DNA of 64,000 nt. Source: Rhynchospora pubera (taxonomy: Eukaryota; Streptophyta; Magnoliopsida; Poales; Cyperaceae). Shown one piece after another: positions 24,512-38,083 of the stretch. How positions within the stretch are numbered: position 1 is the stretch's first letter; every line of letters starts with the position of its first letter. A model generated the notes under the pieces. The model was not told the origin of the DNA and made no database searches. It was given only the letters and a program-made list of their open reading frames with translations. The stretch covers positions 113,557,431 through 113,621,430 of the forward strand of contig CM051459.1 of the NCBI GenBank assembly GCA_028095005.1. Direction: 5' to 3'. Position numbers and translations under genes: made by a program.

Positions 24512-25631
24512 GTCATGTTGGTAGTATTCTAAATATGTGTCGTGTCGTGTCACGTCAAACACGCCGTGTCCAGATCATCTCTCGTGTCGTGTCTAAATAT
24601 TTCACGTGTCATGTTATGTCATGTCTAAATCCTAAGAGATAGACACGACACGTCTAAGGACACGCCATGCCTCGTGTCCTCGTGCCATGCCGTGTTGTGT
24701 CTTCTTTAGACGTGTCGTGCCGTGACGTGTTCAGACACATTTAACTTTTTGACATGAATGTAATTTGTTTATGAAATTTAAAAATTATGTTTAATAAAAT
24801 ACATCAAAAATTAAGAAAGTAGAAGTGCTTTACCATTGAATTAAAATATAGATTAATTTTTAACAATGAATTAATATTTTGAACAATTTCTTATCGGACT
24901 TAATAATTATTTTACTAAAAAAATAAATCAAACTCATGAAAAGGTACACAACTATTTTTAATGTCTTCTAAGAGAGAACACCGATCAGCAAAGTATTTTA
25001 ACCTTGCACCTTCAAATCTATGCAAATTTCAATGCTAAATTGTTGCTAGTCCGACCTGTTTAAACAAGACGAGAGAAATTAATATTGAAAATTTGAAAAA
25101 GTACAAGAGACGTAAAAAAATATTTTAATTTTTTGAGACAATTTAATTTTTTGAGACAATGAATAATTTATACTATCCTTATCAAAACAATACAACATAT
25201 GACAAAATAATATTTGATTTTTTTAAGACAAATCACATATAGATTTCTATCTTTAATTTGTGCATGGCTCTGAACCCTTTTACTTTTATTTTTTATTTAA
25301 TTATTGAATCACCCTAATTATATTGTAATCATTTGATTTCCAATTCTAACGATTTACAAGAGGTTTATTCGGAAATAAGTCTATTAATAATCATTGATTT
25401 ATGATTAAATGTATCTTTGACAAGATTTATGGAAAAAAATATAATTGTATGTACATAATTGAGAAATCCATTGTATTTCTATAACACTTAATGTGTGTCT
25501 CCTTTTCGTATTTGGCGTGTCTGTAATATGTGTCGTGTCTTTCGTGTCGTGTCGTGTTCATATCCGTATCTTATCGTGTCGTACCACCTCTGTGTCGTGC
25601 CGTGTTCGGACACGCCGTGCTTTTTTTAAAA
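24512..25631. mobile_element. cgtgtcgtgtc-rich element inserted in LINE (copy 2)
   Basis: Duplicate of 1225-2344; one visible substitution near 25591 (ctccgtg versus ctctgtg). No ORF. Confidence 0.55.
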
Positions 25632-26327
25632 CACTACTTGTTGGTTACCATGCATATTCAAATTTAACAGCACTGAGTGTAGACTTGCTTGCAAAGCTGT
25701 CACAGGTGCAAGGAAATAAAGATGCCAAGAAAGAAGTGCATTCTTGGGTGTCAGAAGGTGGTTTTGAAATTGGTGTCGCTCATAACCAAAGAAGTGAAGG
25801 TTAGATCCAGTCCAATTGTCATACCAAACAAGATATTCTTTCCGCAACTGATATTAGAGACCTGCCGGACAGCTGAAAAAAGTAACGCAAAGATCTTAAA
25901 TCTTTCCGGAAGAAGGATCCCGATTGATTCCAAACAAGAGGGTAGATGGACGTCTCTTTTAGCATAAAGAATTCTAGCAACGACAGTCCACTGTGAATCC
26001 GGTTAGCTATACAAGCGCCAACATCATCGAACAGTAGCGAAATATTGTGCAACTTCAGGTTTAGAAAACCTAAACCACCGTGTGACATAGGTAAACACAA
26101 TATTTCCCACGAAATCAGATGGCCATATCTTGTTTCCCTGCACCATTCTTACACCAAATGAAGTATTTTTCATATAAAATACGGATCCTTGATCCATAAT
26201 AGTATAATTTAACTCGAAATTTACTCAGCCTAATGACTTTCGATAGTCGTGAAAAATGTGAACCAGTCCAAAGAAAAGAAGAATTTAAAATTTTCATGTG
26301 AGAAATTTGATGATATGCACCCATTAT
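25632..26327 (-). mobile_element. LINE fragment, reverse transcriptase tail (copy 2)
   Basis: Duplicate of 2345-3040, carrying the same broken ORF2 pieces with the CLPMSHGGLGFLNLK motif. Confidence 0.75.
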
Positions 26328-26456
26328 TCAGGGCCCTTCAGTTCCTAACAGAGAACAAGTTAATAGCTACACTATAATTGGCATAACAAAATTAGATATT
26401 GGCTATTTTACCGTTTCTTGCTCAAAACAACAAATGACATGAATGATTTATTATAC

Positions 26457-28835
26457 TCATCCCTTGATTAGTTCAAGAGCTTTTACTAGCACTGGTTCAA
26501 ACCTAGTCACATTAAGCCTTAAATCTTGCTCATTCCAGTAGTACTTCTGCCTATAACTCCACCCTTTGCTATTTACCGAGTCGGGGTCTTTTATGACGGG
26601 ATCATCCCATCCATACTTATCTAGCAATGAACTCTCTTCTGGTGTTATTTGGTAGTCTATCCGTCTTAGCCTCATGTCGTCAGCTGGTTCATCATAGCAC
26701 GAATTCGCATAAAAATCCATGGCTTGACCACCCAATGGTAACACTTGGACCATTACTGCATTTGTTCTTAGGAACAGGATATGTGTCAGCGCAGCACCAT
26801 GTACACCCATCAGCACGTCACATGAGTCGACTAGCTTCGACATCTCAGTCAGATTATCACTTCTTTTGGGCTCCACCTGCACAACCTGTCAGAAAGGAAA
26901 ACACTTAAAATTTTCTTTTCAAAGTAGATTGCTCGAATTTACAATCTAAAAATTGTTTATCCTGTCTGTCCTTTTTTAGTTTTTTTGCTGGACTTACCTC
27001 AAAACCATTTTTCTCAATGACATCAGTTATCTCTTCTTGATTGAGAAACCTTCTAGATTTAGATCTCACCACAAGCATAAGCCTGGGCTTCTTCTCTGGA
27101 CGCTTATCCATCTTGTACGGTAATTCTACATCCATTGGCAACGAATAGATAGATCGAATGTACAATTTGAATCTGTACATGTCGAACCCATCAAAAGCTC
27201 TTTTTGGATCAATGCTGAGATCCTTATGGTTCAGAAGACCAACCAACATGTGCCGGTAGCAACGGATTTCCTTATCTTCATCAAAATTTTCGACCTTATA
27301 CCGAGAAAGATCTTTGAATATCAAACTAAATTTGTCCAAAAACCATTGTTGGTGGTTTATTAAAAGAAACTGAACTTCTCGGTTAAGTGGTTTCGATGCG
27401 AGGAAAAGGGGGATAATCACATCAGTAAAGTCATGCCATATGTTTCCTGTTGGACCACCCAAGGAAAGCAAAATGGCAGGGGTGTTTCTTTGGCCAATTG
27501 TGCAGAGAGGTGCATTCTGTGGGCCACGCAACTGTTTTACTGTCACATTTTTGGAGAAGTAATTGTACATCTTCTGAGAATAAGCATTCACACTCCATTC
27601 CTGCTCATAATTTTCAGTAGATGGAGGAATTACGAAGAAGACGGTAGTAATGTTATATCCTTGGGTTCTAACATCACCCGTCATGTTACATATATAAGTC
27701 GCTACGGTAATCTGAGAAATCGCATATTGGTTTAGTTGGGACTGCATCTTCGAATTTTTCAACACTGGAATCTACAAATTAAGAAAAAAGATTTTATTAA
27801 TAAGACATTTATTAATAAATTATTATTTATTTGCAAGGTTTCAATAAGTGGTTCGCATAATTTAGAGGTTGAGAGTGATTTCACAGTCAATAAACTACCA
27901 TTCAGGTATTCTATATATCATATTTTATTTGAAATAACACAAAGCAAAAAAAAAATCATTATTAACACATCTGTGACTTAATTAATATAAAGAGGAATTT
28001 AGAAAACACCAAATACCAATGTTGTTGCTCATATTTCAAGCTTTTCCACATAACTTTGAATCTTATTAATCTGAGTGTGAAACAGTGAAAGTATGTTCAA
28101 AATAGTTAAAATGTGATTAATTCGTAAACCATTTTTTTAAAGCTACTAAAACTTTTCTGTTTTATGAACCGCGCTACAACTGTTTTATATAACAAAGGAT
28201 CGTTATATATTTAGTTCTGAATACGGCGTTCATATCTCTGAAATACCTCTAAACTTGTTTCATCACTGTTTTATTGACGCTATTTAAAACCTTGAGACAA
28301 TTATTAGTTGATAAATATACTTTTCTCCAAAGATAAACCATTTTGAATGTAACTACGAAATTTTACACGTAAACAAAACATTTGTAACATATATAACAGA
28401 AAGTTGGTGTGGCTAAAGTTGATGGTGAATCTCTTATTTTCTCCATATTGATAGAGTAGGAAAAAAAAAATTGAAGAAGAAAAGAAAAGGAAACAAAAAA
28501 AGAGATATTTGCAAAAATGAGAAAATACCAAATGTTGAATCGTTACTCCATTTCTCAGGATGAACGTCAGCATTCATAGGCGGAACCATCACATCGTTTC
28601 GTTCTCTGTTTGTTTCTTCATTTATGTTCCCTAACAAATTAAGCAAGCATAATTAACTCCAAGGACATGATAAAGATGAAAAGGAAGAGTTTTTCTTTTC
28701 AAATAACTCACATCTTAGGTTATGAATCCAGAAAGATTGTGGCGATGAATAAAATATAGCAAAGAGCAAGAAGGTGCCAACTAGAAGCAACAGATAGAAC
28801 CAACTCTCTTTCCCTAAATCCTTTGATAACTTCAT
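26457..28835 (-). pseudogene. GT61 glycosyltransferase gene B, copy 2 (frameshifted)
   Basis: Exons 28712-28835, 28529-28630, 26998-27771 and 26457-26885, as in copy 1. The same frameshift near the ATATAT run of exon 3 (about 27692) separates the anchor and stem from the catalytic domain, so it arose before the duplication. Two amino-acid differences from copy 1 are visible in exon 4: DSCDVL here against DSRDVL, and ALTHILFL against ALTHTLFL. Gene C also has CDV at this site, so copy 2 keeps the ancestral Cys. The GxHG and LLDKYGWDDP motifs are unchanged. Read as a pseudogene unless translated from the internal Met at 27765, which would give a soluble product. Confidence 0.8.
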
Positions 28836-28989
28836 CTCTCTACGTACTCTCAATTATTTTCTACGTATGGAATGAAACGAACTGTACTCAAATCATGATA
28901 TTCAGTTTCCGAACTCACGCCAGTAAATAGGTACAAATTTAAGTGTACTTGGATTTTGTACGGACTGTATATCACTCGGTCAATTCAAC

Positions 28990-29288
28990 CCATGCTGTCA
29001 AATGTGTGTCGTTTCACACATTTCCGTTCCGTTCCGTCCAAACGGAACAGCTAATGGAAGGGTTTTCAGTTTCGCTTCTAAAAACGAAACAGACGCTAGT
29101 AAACATTAGTGTTCTACTGAAAATTTGGCTGAAATCAATGAAAAATATACTGAAATCAATAGAAAATGCTAAACGAAACAGCTAACGAAACGGAACGAAA
29201 ACGAAATATAATTTACTTACATTAGCTGGAACGAAACAGAAACAGCACATACCAGTTCCGCTTCTATTTCCCACGTTTGACACCCTTA
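28990..29288. mobile_element. hAT-type MITE with CTGTCAAA termini (copy 2)
   Basis: Duplicate of 5706-6004, nearly unchanged; one substitution is visible (actaaaatc versus actgaaatc). Confidence 0.6.
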
Positions 29289-29993
29289 ATCACATGCAAC
29301 CAAAATAATTAATTTTCACAACTTGTTATGGGCATAAGGAATCAAAATTTCGAACCTTTGTGAATAATTTTGACTTCTTGAATTAAATACATTTTGACGA
29401 CGAAATTTTAAAGAAGGCGCGCATTATTTTACGGTTGTAATTAAGTTGTAACGGAACCTTCAGCTCGAGGCGCGAGGTCTTAGCAAGACAACTTGCGATG
29501 GAAACAATAGCTACTGCCTCTTTTCCAAATTCTAAAGTTCTGAAGGAGGTCAAACAAGATAAATTATAGATCTTTAAAAAAAAAAAAAAGTGTCAAACAA
29601 GAACGATTTTTCTGGTTTAGGAAATGCTGCGCATCAGATCCATATATTCATTAATTGAAAGAGATTTAAATTGATTATCTTAGACTAGGTATGCTAATAG
29701 ATTGAAATTTAGTAAGCATATATGGGTTGACTTGACCGTACCGATCTTCAGTCCTTCAGTAATTCGATTTAATAGAAGGACGGTACCTTTTTTTTATTCC
29801 AAAAGTCTTCACAGTCGTAGTTTTTTTTATTTTTTTTTCGCGCAAACTCTTGACTTTAGTATAATGTTACAATATTGTGACTTGCTATAGCATCTTTTCA
29901 TTTTAAAGAGAAATTGCTGTGGCATCTACATTAATCTAAACTATAACAATAACTATATATATGCAATTATAAACATCAATAACCTAACATACA

Positions 29994-29996
<3 letters not shown>

Positions 29997-30051
<55 letters not shown>
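29997..30051. repeat. (AT)n microsatellite (longer allele in copy 2)
   Basis: About 55 bp of AT repeats against about 45 bp in copy 1. Confidence 0.9.
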
Positions 30052-30055
<4 letters not shown>

Positions 30056-32599
30056 TCACAATGAATTGACATAATTACAGCTATAACCATTGCTCATATT
30101 GTATTGACCAAATTTATGCTGCATAATAATTTTTGTAATTTCTATTGCTTATTATTTTTACAATTTTGGTCATTTGCTCTCTAAAAGGTTAAAGCAAATT
30201 TATTTTTCATCAAATTAGGATAGCTAATTAGCTAATAGTCCAAATTTTTATCATTAATGCGTCTTCATAGTTCTTTACTTCTCTTCTCTAGAGTCGCTGC
30301 ACTATCATCAATCTCTCATTTTGTGATTGTCAAAGTTGAGCATTTAATATTCATCTTCCAATTTTTCTCAAATATCTTACTAGTAACTTCATATTCTCAT
30401 TAACCGGGAAAAAAATTCATATTCGCATTGTTTCTATTGATCTAACCGATATTAATCTATTTGTTCTTTTAATTTTGATTTTTAATTTAGTGGCAAATCA
30501 GTTGCCAATTTCTTTTTAATTAGACTTTTGACTTTAATCTAGTAGCATTTTTTTAAAAAAAAAAGAAATGGCATGCTTTTGTTCATAATATAGGAGATGT
30601 GTCTTCTCAAAAATTCATGAGGAATAAATTGGAGGTTAAAACTTGAATATTCATTCTGATAATTCTAATTTCAATGGATGATAAAATTGATAATTTCTTA
30701 TTGGAAGGGACAAAATCTTAAGTTTTTCTATGTACGTATTTCTGCTGAAGATGGAAAGTACACCGTGCGTTTATTTATTATTTATTATACACGTTTATCA
30801 AAGTTACGTTAAATAATTCATCGCATTAATTTCGTAAATAACATATGGTTGCTCCCTATGAACCTGATTTGCATCTCACTCCAACATGCGTGAGACCGAC
30901 GGCGCCTGCCTTGCTGGTGCTTACCAGACAACTTTTGTTTAGGGTTTAGACTTTAGTGTTGAGAGTTTAGACGTACGGGCCATTCAATTATATTTTTTTA
31001 TTTTTTTTGGTGTGCACATATTTAAAGAGAATATTTACATATTTAGATCAAAATATGCATATTTCTGCGTTTCCTCTTTAAAATTTCACGACTGATCGAA
31101 TTTACAACTATAACTAATACATACCAAATTACCAATTTACAAATATATCACGATAAATAGGAGTGAGAGTCGGTTACTGGAGAAGTTTGTTCTGAATCTG
31201 CGCAATGTTTTCTTCTGACAGGGACATAGAAGTACCTGTTTTCTGACTAAGGCAATTATTCACCCTATTGAAAACAGTGAGTGCTTATCTCATTTATGTC
31301 GATCTAGTTAATCTCTTCTCCATATAGTAATGCAGCGGGCTATTTCAGTTCTCGATCTTAGCAATGTTTTTTTCTGACAGGGACATAGAAGTACTTGCTT
31401 TCGGGCTAAGGCAATTATTCTGCTGAGTGCACAATGATATATATCAATATAAGAACTCTAAATAAAACTAATAAAAGCACAAAATTTAGGGACCCTAGTG
31501 ATAACAGCTGAATTTAATTATTTATAAATCCGAGACGTAGTTAAAATATGGATCCATTAAATTTACAAAATAATCGAATTAACTCGAAAAGTAAAATAAA
31601 CAATTTATTTAACCATGATCTCCAGGGGGATGGGGTTGGGGGTGATATATGAATGGCACAAAAATTAAGGATGACACATTATTATAATTATTTGAATTGC
31701 AGACCTACTTCTATTATTTTTTCTCAAAAACATAATTAATTATTTTCTTTTTTAAGTGGAAAACGTAATATTAGAAAGTAAACTTTTTTTAGTGAAGTCA
31801 AAAATCTGTTTAATTCAAAAGTAGTTTCAAAATTCAGTGGGTCAATTGATCACCCTGGCTCTTCTTTGGCTCCAGCTGCACAAGCATTATTATATGATGA
31901 CATTTATGTCATATAAATAATTATAGAAATAAATGCATTTTTGTCATCAAATAATTTGAATAATTTTTATTGGTTAGATTCAATAACTCATATACAAATA
32001 TCATACGATACTTCTGCATGATTTTTGAAAATTTTTCAATATTATCTTTTTCTTTTTGAAGGTTGGTTTGAAACCAACGATTTTGTTATAAGAAATTTGA
32101 AAATAAATACTCTCTCCATAAATCGAACGAAGGATCACTTAGTTGACGGAATAGAGCGAAACCACTGGACCAAACAACCCAGCTTAAAAAATTTTCTATA
32201 TTATCAATTTCATATATAATTATTGGATGGATGCCCATCCGTAAAATAAGATAATTGCCTAATTGATGTTTCCTTAAAGTTCTCTGACAATTTCAAAATG
32301 TGTACTTTTTTTTTTGTGAAAAAGGTAAAGAAATGATTTTAAACTCTATCCCTTGAGAAGTTTATGGGATTTGATTAGATGTACCGGTCTAAATTTTTTT
32401 TCATGAAGCCGTACATCTTGCTCGATACCAACAGAGAAAAATGTGATAGTAAAAATTAATTCGATGTCCACATCCCTAAGTACTAATAACTCGTTTTATC
32501 CTTTGTGATCACCCAAAAACATACAAAACGGTCAGTCGGGCAATTTGTAAAGCACCTTGGGTGCGCGAATTGTCGAACACTATGCAAATTGATTCATTT

Positions 32600-32740
32600 G
32601 GCTCCATTTGGATGAGGTGTGGAAAGAAAGAAGAAGTATTGGAAAGTGTGTAATTTTGTGAAGAGTTTGAATTATTTATAATAAATTTCTCTCTTTTCTT
32701 TCCTTCTTCCTTTCTTCCCACACGGTATCCAAACGGAACC
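32600..32740. mobile_element. Short MITE, gttTGGAT family (copy 2)
   Basis: Duplicate of 9306-9446, with ends GGCTCCATTTGGAT and ATCCAAACGGAACC; one visible change in the core (taactttg to taattttg). Confidence 0.75.
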
Positions 32741-35700
32741 TTCACTACTAGAATTTCGTTTATCTGTGTCGGACCACCGACATATTAGAGTCGCTAAATC
32801 AAGTAGCGACGCAGAAAGGAAAAAGCGGGCGGGAGGGTTTTTATTAGGTGTCGGTAGGCCGACACAGATAAGTTAAGACGCATAAATATTCAAAAGAGAG
32901 ACGCTCTCAAGTTTTGTATAGGGACGCAAATATGCTGTATATTGGCGTCAGTACTCCGACACGTATAATGAGAGATGCATAATATTTTTTGGTTTATTTC
33001 AAGTTCCAACAGCTCAAATCAGATGTAAATTTAGTTCAGTGTGTTGTACTGTTATAATATATTTATAACTTGATTTAATTTGAGTCTTAAATTTTCAAAT
33101 TTCATCGCCTAATATTTTTGTTAGTTAATTCATATGATTTTATGCAACTTCTATTGCATGTTTGATTTTTATTCATAATTTAGTAATATGTATTAATTAG
33201 ATGGATTTTTTTTTGTTAAAAATCATACAAAAACGTAAATTGTTTATTTTTTTATAAGAAAAAATTCATATAATGTTACATTCATGTTTAATGTACCCAT
33301 ACGGAACATATCAAAGTATTTTTACATTTATTTTAGTATTTTTATGGCACCACTTAGAAATTCTGTTAATAATATTCTTGTAAAGTCGATTTAAATAAGT
33401 CACAAAATTAATTTAGCCGTGCTGCCGTAAAATATCATGACCAAGAGAAAGCATGGGCCCAAATGCACTAAACATTTATTTTACCTTTTTCTTATTTTCT
33501 CATACGGTTTTCATAAAAAAGAAAATTCCTTTTTTTACAAATGGCGCCAAATATTTCAATTCTTTTTTACGATGGCGCCAATTTATTCTGCCAAAGTTTG
33601 TTACCATATTTTTATCCGTACCATTCCAGTCATCCGTCCCATTACTATATATATTTTTAATTATAACTTTGTTACTAAAAGCATGTTCATGCGCATTTTT
33701 TATACCATGTTTCCCTAAAAATATTATAATCATATAATTAACTAATACGATTTTTATTCCAAACTTTACTAGTCAAAAATTGCATATTTACTACCAAAAG
33801 TTCAAAACTTTCTTGTTTTTCTAGAATTTATTTAATAGTTAAAAAGAAATAGAGTTGTTAAAAAGGATTTTAGTTGGTGAATTTTGGCTGATGAAATCAA
33901 TCTCTCCAAATTTTTATGATCACACTTAATAAGTATTCGAGCTCTTAAATAATTATAAAATTAAAATAATATAACTAATCTTACATCTCCAAATTTTGAC
34001 TATCTTATGTTGTGTCAACATTGCGTGTCAATCGTGTCGTATCAGTTTTCGTATTGTGTCGACTCATGTCAACACAATTTTGTATGAGACGACACATCGA
34101 TGGCGAATCATCCATTCCCATATGATTTTTTTTGGCATTTGCAATCTTAGTGAGTGAATAGATTGAAAATGCAAATTAAAATATCATTAGATATTATTAA
34201 AATAATTGCACGTGATGTTTTGCCTTATTAATTTGAAGGGTTCAGATATATATATATATTTTTGATGATTTATAAAATTAAATAAAAGTAAAAGAATATG
34301 AAAAATGAGTGATGGATTTTTTATAATGTTTTATAAGTTCTGGAGTTTATTTGATATTTGATCAAGTGGCTAAAAAAATGAACATGTTAGAATTATTTTG
34401 TTATAGTTAACGACATCTGTTCATTTTTTTAGCCTTTTGATCAACTTAATTGATAAGCATAATTACTGTTCTAGTGAAAAATAAAAAGAATTACTTCCTA
34501 AATTTTAATAATTTATTCTTTAAAACATTCTAGGTAAAGTTCTTAACTTGACAAATACAACATTAGATATATTCACTTGTCAATACAGGCCTAACATTAG
34601 AGGAATGGTTTTCAAACAAGTTAACAGATTGTTATTATATATTCAAAAAACAAATTTGTCAATTTGTCATTATATTACATATCAATTATCACGGTTCATG
34701 TAACAAAGGAGTTTTTAAGAGGCATAGGTGAACACGTGGCATAAAGGAATTAAGCATGCATTGAAACTATGCATTTAAAAATTTGACACGTAAGGAGCTT
34801 GCATGAGGCCAAGCGGTTACTTTTTTTTTCCTGGTCAAAACATTTAAGAAGTAAAAATTAAATACAAATTTTTAATTTAGTACTCAGAACTTTGAATATC
34901 AAAAATAAATCCAAAATATAATTAATATTAAAATATCAAAAATTTCAAAATATCATATCAATAACCGCTAAATTGAATGTCATATATATATGATTTTTTT
35001 TATCTAATCATACAAATTATTGAGTAATGCTACAGCCAAACATATTTAATGTTAATGTTTAGCTCTATGTTTTCACTAATACTGTTAACTTTCTTCCACC
35101 CTTGCGCGCTAAAAAATATCAATAGAATTTTCATTAGAAAAATATTTCATTTGTGGGTACCACTTTTCAACGAAGCAAAAAAATTTGCAATTTTATATTA
35201 GAAGTATATACTAGCTAGAATCATGCAAAAGAATATACTAGTATATTTGACATGGAATTTGTTTCGTATAAATTTATATTGAATAACATAGTGTTATTCT
35301 CATTTTTTTGTCCAAACTAAGAATAAAACAAGATAAGCTTAAAATTAATTATTTAAAATTAATTTAGTTATTGATATTAATAATTCAGCGGGAAAGTTAA
35401 AATTCCCCCCTAACTCATGTCATGAAATATTCTAAACAAAAATTAATTCAGCGGCAAAAAGATTTAAGAGAGCGAAAATTTTTTGGAGACTATTTCAAAT
35501 GATGGTTTCCGACTTCCCGACATCTAAGTTCATTGCATCAACAATACAAACTCTGCATTAAAATTTTCATTCGTTGGATGTTAAACTGACGATAAGATTT
35601 CTCATAGAATAATTCTTCGCTAATAAAATACCTCAATTAGTGCACTCCCTCCCTCCATAACCGCACGCCCTTATCTCAAATTGCATCCTTCTCTCTCGAA

Positions 35701-35883
35701 TCGAACCCTACGCCGCCACGCAGAGTTCTGAATCAATCTCTTAGATCTTCTCAAACACAAAAACTATTCAAGATCTGACCCAAATCGATCTAGTTCGATT
35801 CCATCGTTGATGACCACTCGAGCAGCACACTCCTCGTACAGAGATCACACCAGCGAGTTCTGATCGGCCACGAGAGCGCCGGG

Positions 35884-36843
35884 AAGCTGTTGAATTTCGA
35901 CGTGCCGAGCCCGTCGCCGTCGATGCTGGAGGTCAAGGAGGACGACGGGTTCGATGACGGCAAGAAGCGCGTCACCGTCTTCTTAGGTACACAGATCGGT
36001 ACCACCGAGGACTTTGCTCGCTCGCTGGAGCTTCGAGGTCAGCTAATCTCTCTTCCCCTTTTGGCCTTTTCTATATACAACATTTTTTCATTTGGTTATC
36101 TGATATCTATCTCACTCGTTTCTGTTGATAGGATTTCGAGTTCAATTATGATGTCAAATTTGGGATCAAGAGAGCCGCCGATCAAGATAGAGCGATTGAT
36201 TTGGAGAGCTCTAGCAATGGAACTGTCAATTACAATTTCAAGAGGAACGCTGCTCATTTGGCCATTTACAAACAGTTTCAACAACACCAAAAGGTTAGTC
36301 CAAAAGCAACCATAAGTCATTTCCATTTTTGATGTACATTTTATTTTAACTAGTCAAGACATCGGGTCTAATTTGTATTTACAACTATTACTCATATCAG
36401 TTTCCAAATGCTTTCTCATACTGTTAATTTCAGGATAATAAGACACAAGTGCAATCTAGGTCAATTTCTGATAGAGATGACCAAGTCCCGTAAGTTTATA
36501 TCAGCTTATTTTTAAGTTTTATCTTTACACTGGTTTCTTCATATTAATAAGACCAGTACTTATGGTACCTATATGAAGACTTATGTTTGGTATGTTAATT
36601 GAGTCACTTTATATTTTAAAACCTCTTTCTATACTCTAGTGCAAGGACTAACAAATATATGCTGGCTTAATTACTAGCATGAAATCCAGCCAACATGGTA
36701 TAAGCTATACTCCTGTAGCAAACTTTACCAAGGAAAAGTTTATAAGTGAGTTGCTTTTGTTTTAATTGATTACGTAGTCAGGAATTCTTGATTCCTCTAT
36801 TTGAATCTGCAGAAATGCGCAACCTGGCAGAAGCATTATCAAG
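35884..36843 (+). pseudogene. Captured exons inside CACTA (copy 2): P450 reductase-like start plus three exons of an unknown gene
   Basis: Exon-like piece 1 (to 36037) encodes DDGKKRVTVFLGTQIGTTED, resembling the FMN-phosphate loop region of NADPH-cytochrome P450 reductase, but with Ile for the usual Thr in GTQTGT. Then 36132-36293, 36434-36489 and 36813-36843 are AG..GT bounded and join in frame: DFEFNYDVKFGIKRAADQD..., DNKTQVQSRSISDRDDQV, then PNAQPGRSIIK. I do not recognise this second protein. Piece 1 does not join to it in frame, so at least two donor genes are likely. A GC-rich leader (from about 35640) looks like a captured 5' UTR. Whether it is transcribed is unknown. Confidence 0.65.
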
Positions 36844-37582
36844 GTACACTTGGCTAAATAAAGTTCAAATTGATCTGTTTGGAGTACTTGTAAATTTTAT
36901 CAAAGTTTTCATCTCTGATCACACACTTAAAAATTTTTTAAAAATTGTGTACCTACAAAAATGAAAAACATGCTGTATATCCTGAACTGGCATGTGAATA
37001 TCTTCCATGCTTCTCTTTCATACTCTTTTCCATCACAAACTGTCATTCTCCTCTCTTGGACTCGCTCGAAAGGACAGAAAATGTTAGATCTCTCTCTCTC
37101 GCATGCATAGATGGACACATGCACGCTTATTTAGATTTTTCATTAAGGGAAAATTGGATATAACCCTTTCATTAATTGTGTACTGTATATTTTGTTGAGA
37201 GCAGGTTGCAATTTTATAGCGAGCTACTGATACTTACCTCTCTGAGTTCTAGAAGTTCCTCTTTAGAAAGACTATCTGTCACGGCATCTTGACTCTTTGG
37301 TTCTTTGGTTTTATGTGCAAATTTTATTTATTTTTATTTTGTTTCGACTGATTTAAATCTTCATGTTATTTTACTTAGAATTATAGTTTGTATCAAACAT
37401 ATGCGTATGCTGTTTTTATTTAATGTGCTCTGAATATTGTTTTTTGAGTTCAATAAAATTTAGAATTTTGTTTAATTTAATGGATATTTGTGTGATATAT
37501 ATGTGTTTGTGAATTGCAAATAGTTGTGAAGAGTTAAAACCATATGTATTAAATAGTGGTGGTAAATTTTTTGGGTCGGTAG

Positions 37583-37835
37583 CAAAGATGTCGCTATCGA
37601 CTTTAATAGATCGTGGGCCCTGATAAATTATGACAATATATTATTTATGTCGCTAATCAAAGGCGTACGTATATCGACTATTATAAATTGTGGGCCCTGT
37701 TAAATTCTGACAATATATTATCTGTGTCGCTGATCAAATATGTCAGTATACCGACAAATATAGTTTGCGGACCCCGATAAATTCCGACAATACATTATCT
37801 GGGTCGCTTAATAAAGGCGTCGGTATACCGACATA
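37583..37835. repeat. ~76-bp subterminal tandem repeat of the CACTA element
   Basis: Three to four diverged units, each with tgtcgct, a cgacnnnnatag stretch, gggccctgataaatt and gacaatatattat. Such subterminal arrays are typical transposase-binding regions in CACTA elements. Confidence 0.8.
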
Positions 37836-38083
37836 GTAACGTCTAAATAGAGACACACTTACTGTTTGAATAAGCGATCGGAGAACATAATATGTGTCGT
37901 TATCCCGACACAGATATAGGGACGTGTTAGGTAATTCGTGTCCTCGCGACACAGATGTTTATTATTAGCGGCTAGAGTATCGGGGCCGCTTAGGTAGCGT
38001 CTTTAGGTGGACACAGATAGCATTTTGTGTCGGAATAGGGACGCCTTTTTGCGAAGCAAATAATTGACATTCTAGTAGTGCTT

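Larger units (their letters stand above)
28836..32599. other. Gene-poor AT-rich spacer (copy 2)
   Basis: Duplicate of 5552-9305 with the same MITE, 60-bp direct repeat (31204-31424) and GT61-like scrap (31857-31884). No gene seen. Confidence 0.6.
23286..36411. repeat. Segmental duplication, copy 2 (matching part)
   Basis: Direct-repeat partner of 1-13117. It contains the same series: GT61 gene A exons, LINE debris, GT61 gene B, hAT-type MITE, (AT)n, Tourist-like MITE and the start of a CACTA element. Unlike copy 1, the sequence continues without a break past 36411 to the proper right end of the CACTA element at 38080, so the right edge of copy 2 is the ancestral arrangement. Confidence 0.95.
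32743..38080. mobile_element. Complete non-autonomous CACTA element, 5338 bp, with captured exons
   Basis: Left end CACTACTAGAATTTC, right end GACATTCTAGTAGTG (inverted), flanked on both sides by the 3-bp target duplication ctt (32740-32742 and 38081-38083). Subterminal repeats built on gtcgg / ccgac and gacgc crowd both ends, and the right side has a ~76-bp tandem repeat. No TNPA/TNPD transposase is seen. The interior holds exon-like gene fragments (35884-36843). These features match non-autonomous, gene-capturing CACTA elements. Confidence 0.9.
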
